Assembly: GCA_023257855.1 (NCBI GenBank)
Contig: JALRBG010000142.1
Span: 1-32,486 of the forward strand
Length of the DNA stretch: 32,486 nucleotides
Source of the DNA: Pseudomonadales bacterium
GTDB taxonomy: Bacteria; Pseudomonadota; Gammaproteobacteria; Pseudomonadales; Pseudohongiellaceae
Direction of reading: 5' to 3'
Below the pieces are notes generated by a model. The model did not search any database and was not told where the DNA came from. It saw nothing but the letters and a program-made list of their open reading frames with translations. Shown here in pieces: positions 32,032-32,486 of this stretch; positions within the stretch are counted from its first letter, which is position 1, and each line of letters starts with the position of its first letter. The translations under genes were made by a program, and so were the position numbers.

Positions 32032-32486
32032 CCCCGTACCTTGACGCCACCCTTTTTACTGCCGCTCTTGCCGGTTTTGCGATCGGCCTTGCTGATGGCC
32101 AGCGCATCGGCGACGAGCTGCCTGGCTTCCCCGAGCGGCACTGCCTTGCTGTAGATATTGCCCTGAATGACCGGGCAATTGAGCTTACGCAGGTAGCGCA
32201 GCTGGAAATCCTCTTCCACACCCTCGGCAACCATCTCCAGTTTCAGTCCCTTGGCCATATGGGCAATGGCCTCGATGATGGACATCTCGGAATCCTCTTC
32301 CATGTCATTGATGAAGCTGCGGTCGATCTTGAGACGATGGATAGGCAATTTCTGCAGCAGGCTGAGTGACGAGTAGCCGGTGCCGAAATCATCGATGGCG
32401 ACATACACTCCAACCTTGTGCAGCTCATCGAGTTCCCCACGGTTTGGTCGATATTGTGCATCAGCATGCTTTCAGTGATTTCCACT
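32001..32486 (-). pseudogene. EAL-domain protein, C-terminal part, with a frameshift in a G-run (cut by window edge)
   Basis: The 3' end of a gene on the minus strand; its start lies beyond the right edge. EAL domains hydrolyse cyclic-di-GMP. Visible motifs: VEITESMLMHNIDQTV in one frame, then VYVAIDDFGTGYSSLSLLQK, HRLKIDRSFI and MVAEGVEEDFQLRYL in another. The frames change at four G (32435-32438); adding one G gives IDQTVGELDELHKVGVYVAI, the normal family sequence. The metal ligands of DDFG and the Lys of KIDRS are present, while the usual QGYLFSKPL is QGNIYSKAVPL. The tail after the domain is Lys/Gly-rich. Real mutation or sequencing error, as for radC; upstream sensory or GGDEF domains cannot be seen. 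Confidence 0.85.

Overview
The window looks like a chromosomal segment of a GC-rich gammaproteobacterium. The reason is gene order: mutM ... rpmG-rpmB-radC-coaBC ... algC ... argB-slmA ... pyrE-rph / yicC-gmk-rpoZ-spoT is the mutM/dfp/pyrE/spoT neighbourhood known from Pseudomonas and enterics, and SlmA, RpoZ, SpoT and YicC all read as gammaproteobacterial. I see no tRNA, rRNA, insertion sequence, integrase or CRISPR array.

Region 1 (1-2258): the start of mutM (minus strand, cut by the left edge), then a solitary HyuA-type hydantoinase/oxoprolinase subunit. Region 2 (2542-13372) is the unusual part: nine co-directional genes, several overlapping by 1-4 bases. They encode a Ser-rich lipoprotein, a second lipoprotein, a membrane-anchored TPR protein, a membrane-anchored PEGA/SUMF1 protein, a small exported protein, a MotA/TolQ/ExbB-like channel subunit, a degenerate HSP70/actin-fold protein with an FHA-like tail, and two proteins that join a TolR/ExbD-like transmembrane helix (with its conserved Asp) to a coiled coil and a von Willebrand A domain. 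I read this as an undescribed ion-driven trans-envelope machine in which VWA domains replace the usual peptidoglycan-binding or TonB-type output domain. Region 3 (13506-16470) holds two more lipoproteins and an M48 metalloprotease lipoprotein, probably under separate promoters.

Region 4 (16504-18065): a periplasmic c-type cytochrome, a zinc-ribbon membrane protein and ubiX, ending in a strong hairpin. Region 5 (18115-32486) is housekeeping: ribosomal proteins L33/L28, RadC, CoA synthesis (coaBC), phosphomannomutase (algC), a MatB-like malonyl-CoA synthetase in a place where dut might be expected, arginine synthesis (argB), nucleoid occlusion (slmA), pyrimidine synthesis (pyrE), RNase PH (rph), yicC, gmk, rpoZ, spoT and the end of an EAL-domain gene.

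Three genes are broken as written: radC and the EAL gene each lack one G in a G-run, and a DUF4124-type gene has an in-frame amber codon. The two G-run lesions may be sequencing or assembly errors. Three short tandem-repeat arrays lie directly upstream of argB, rpoZ and spoT.
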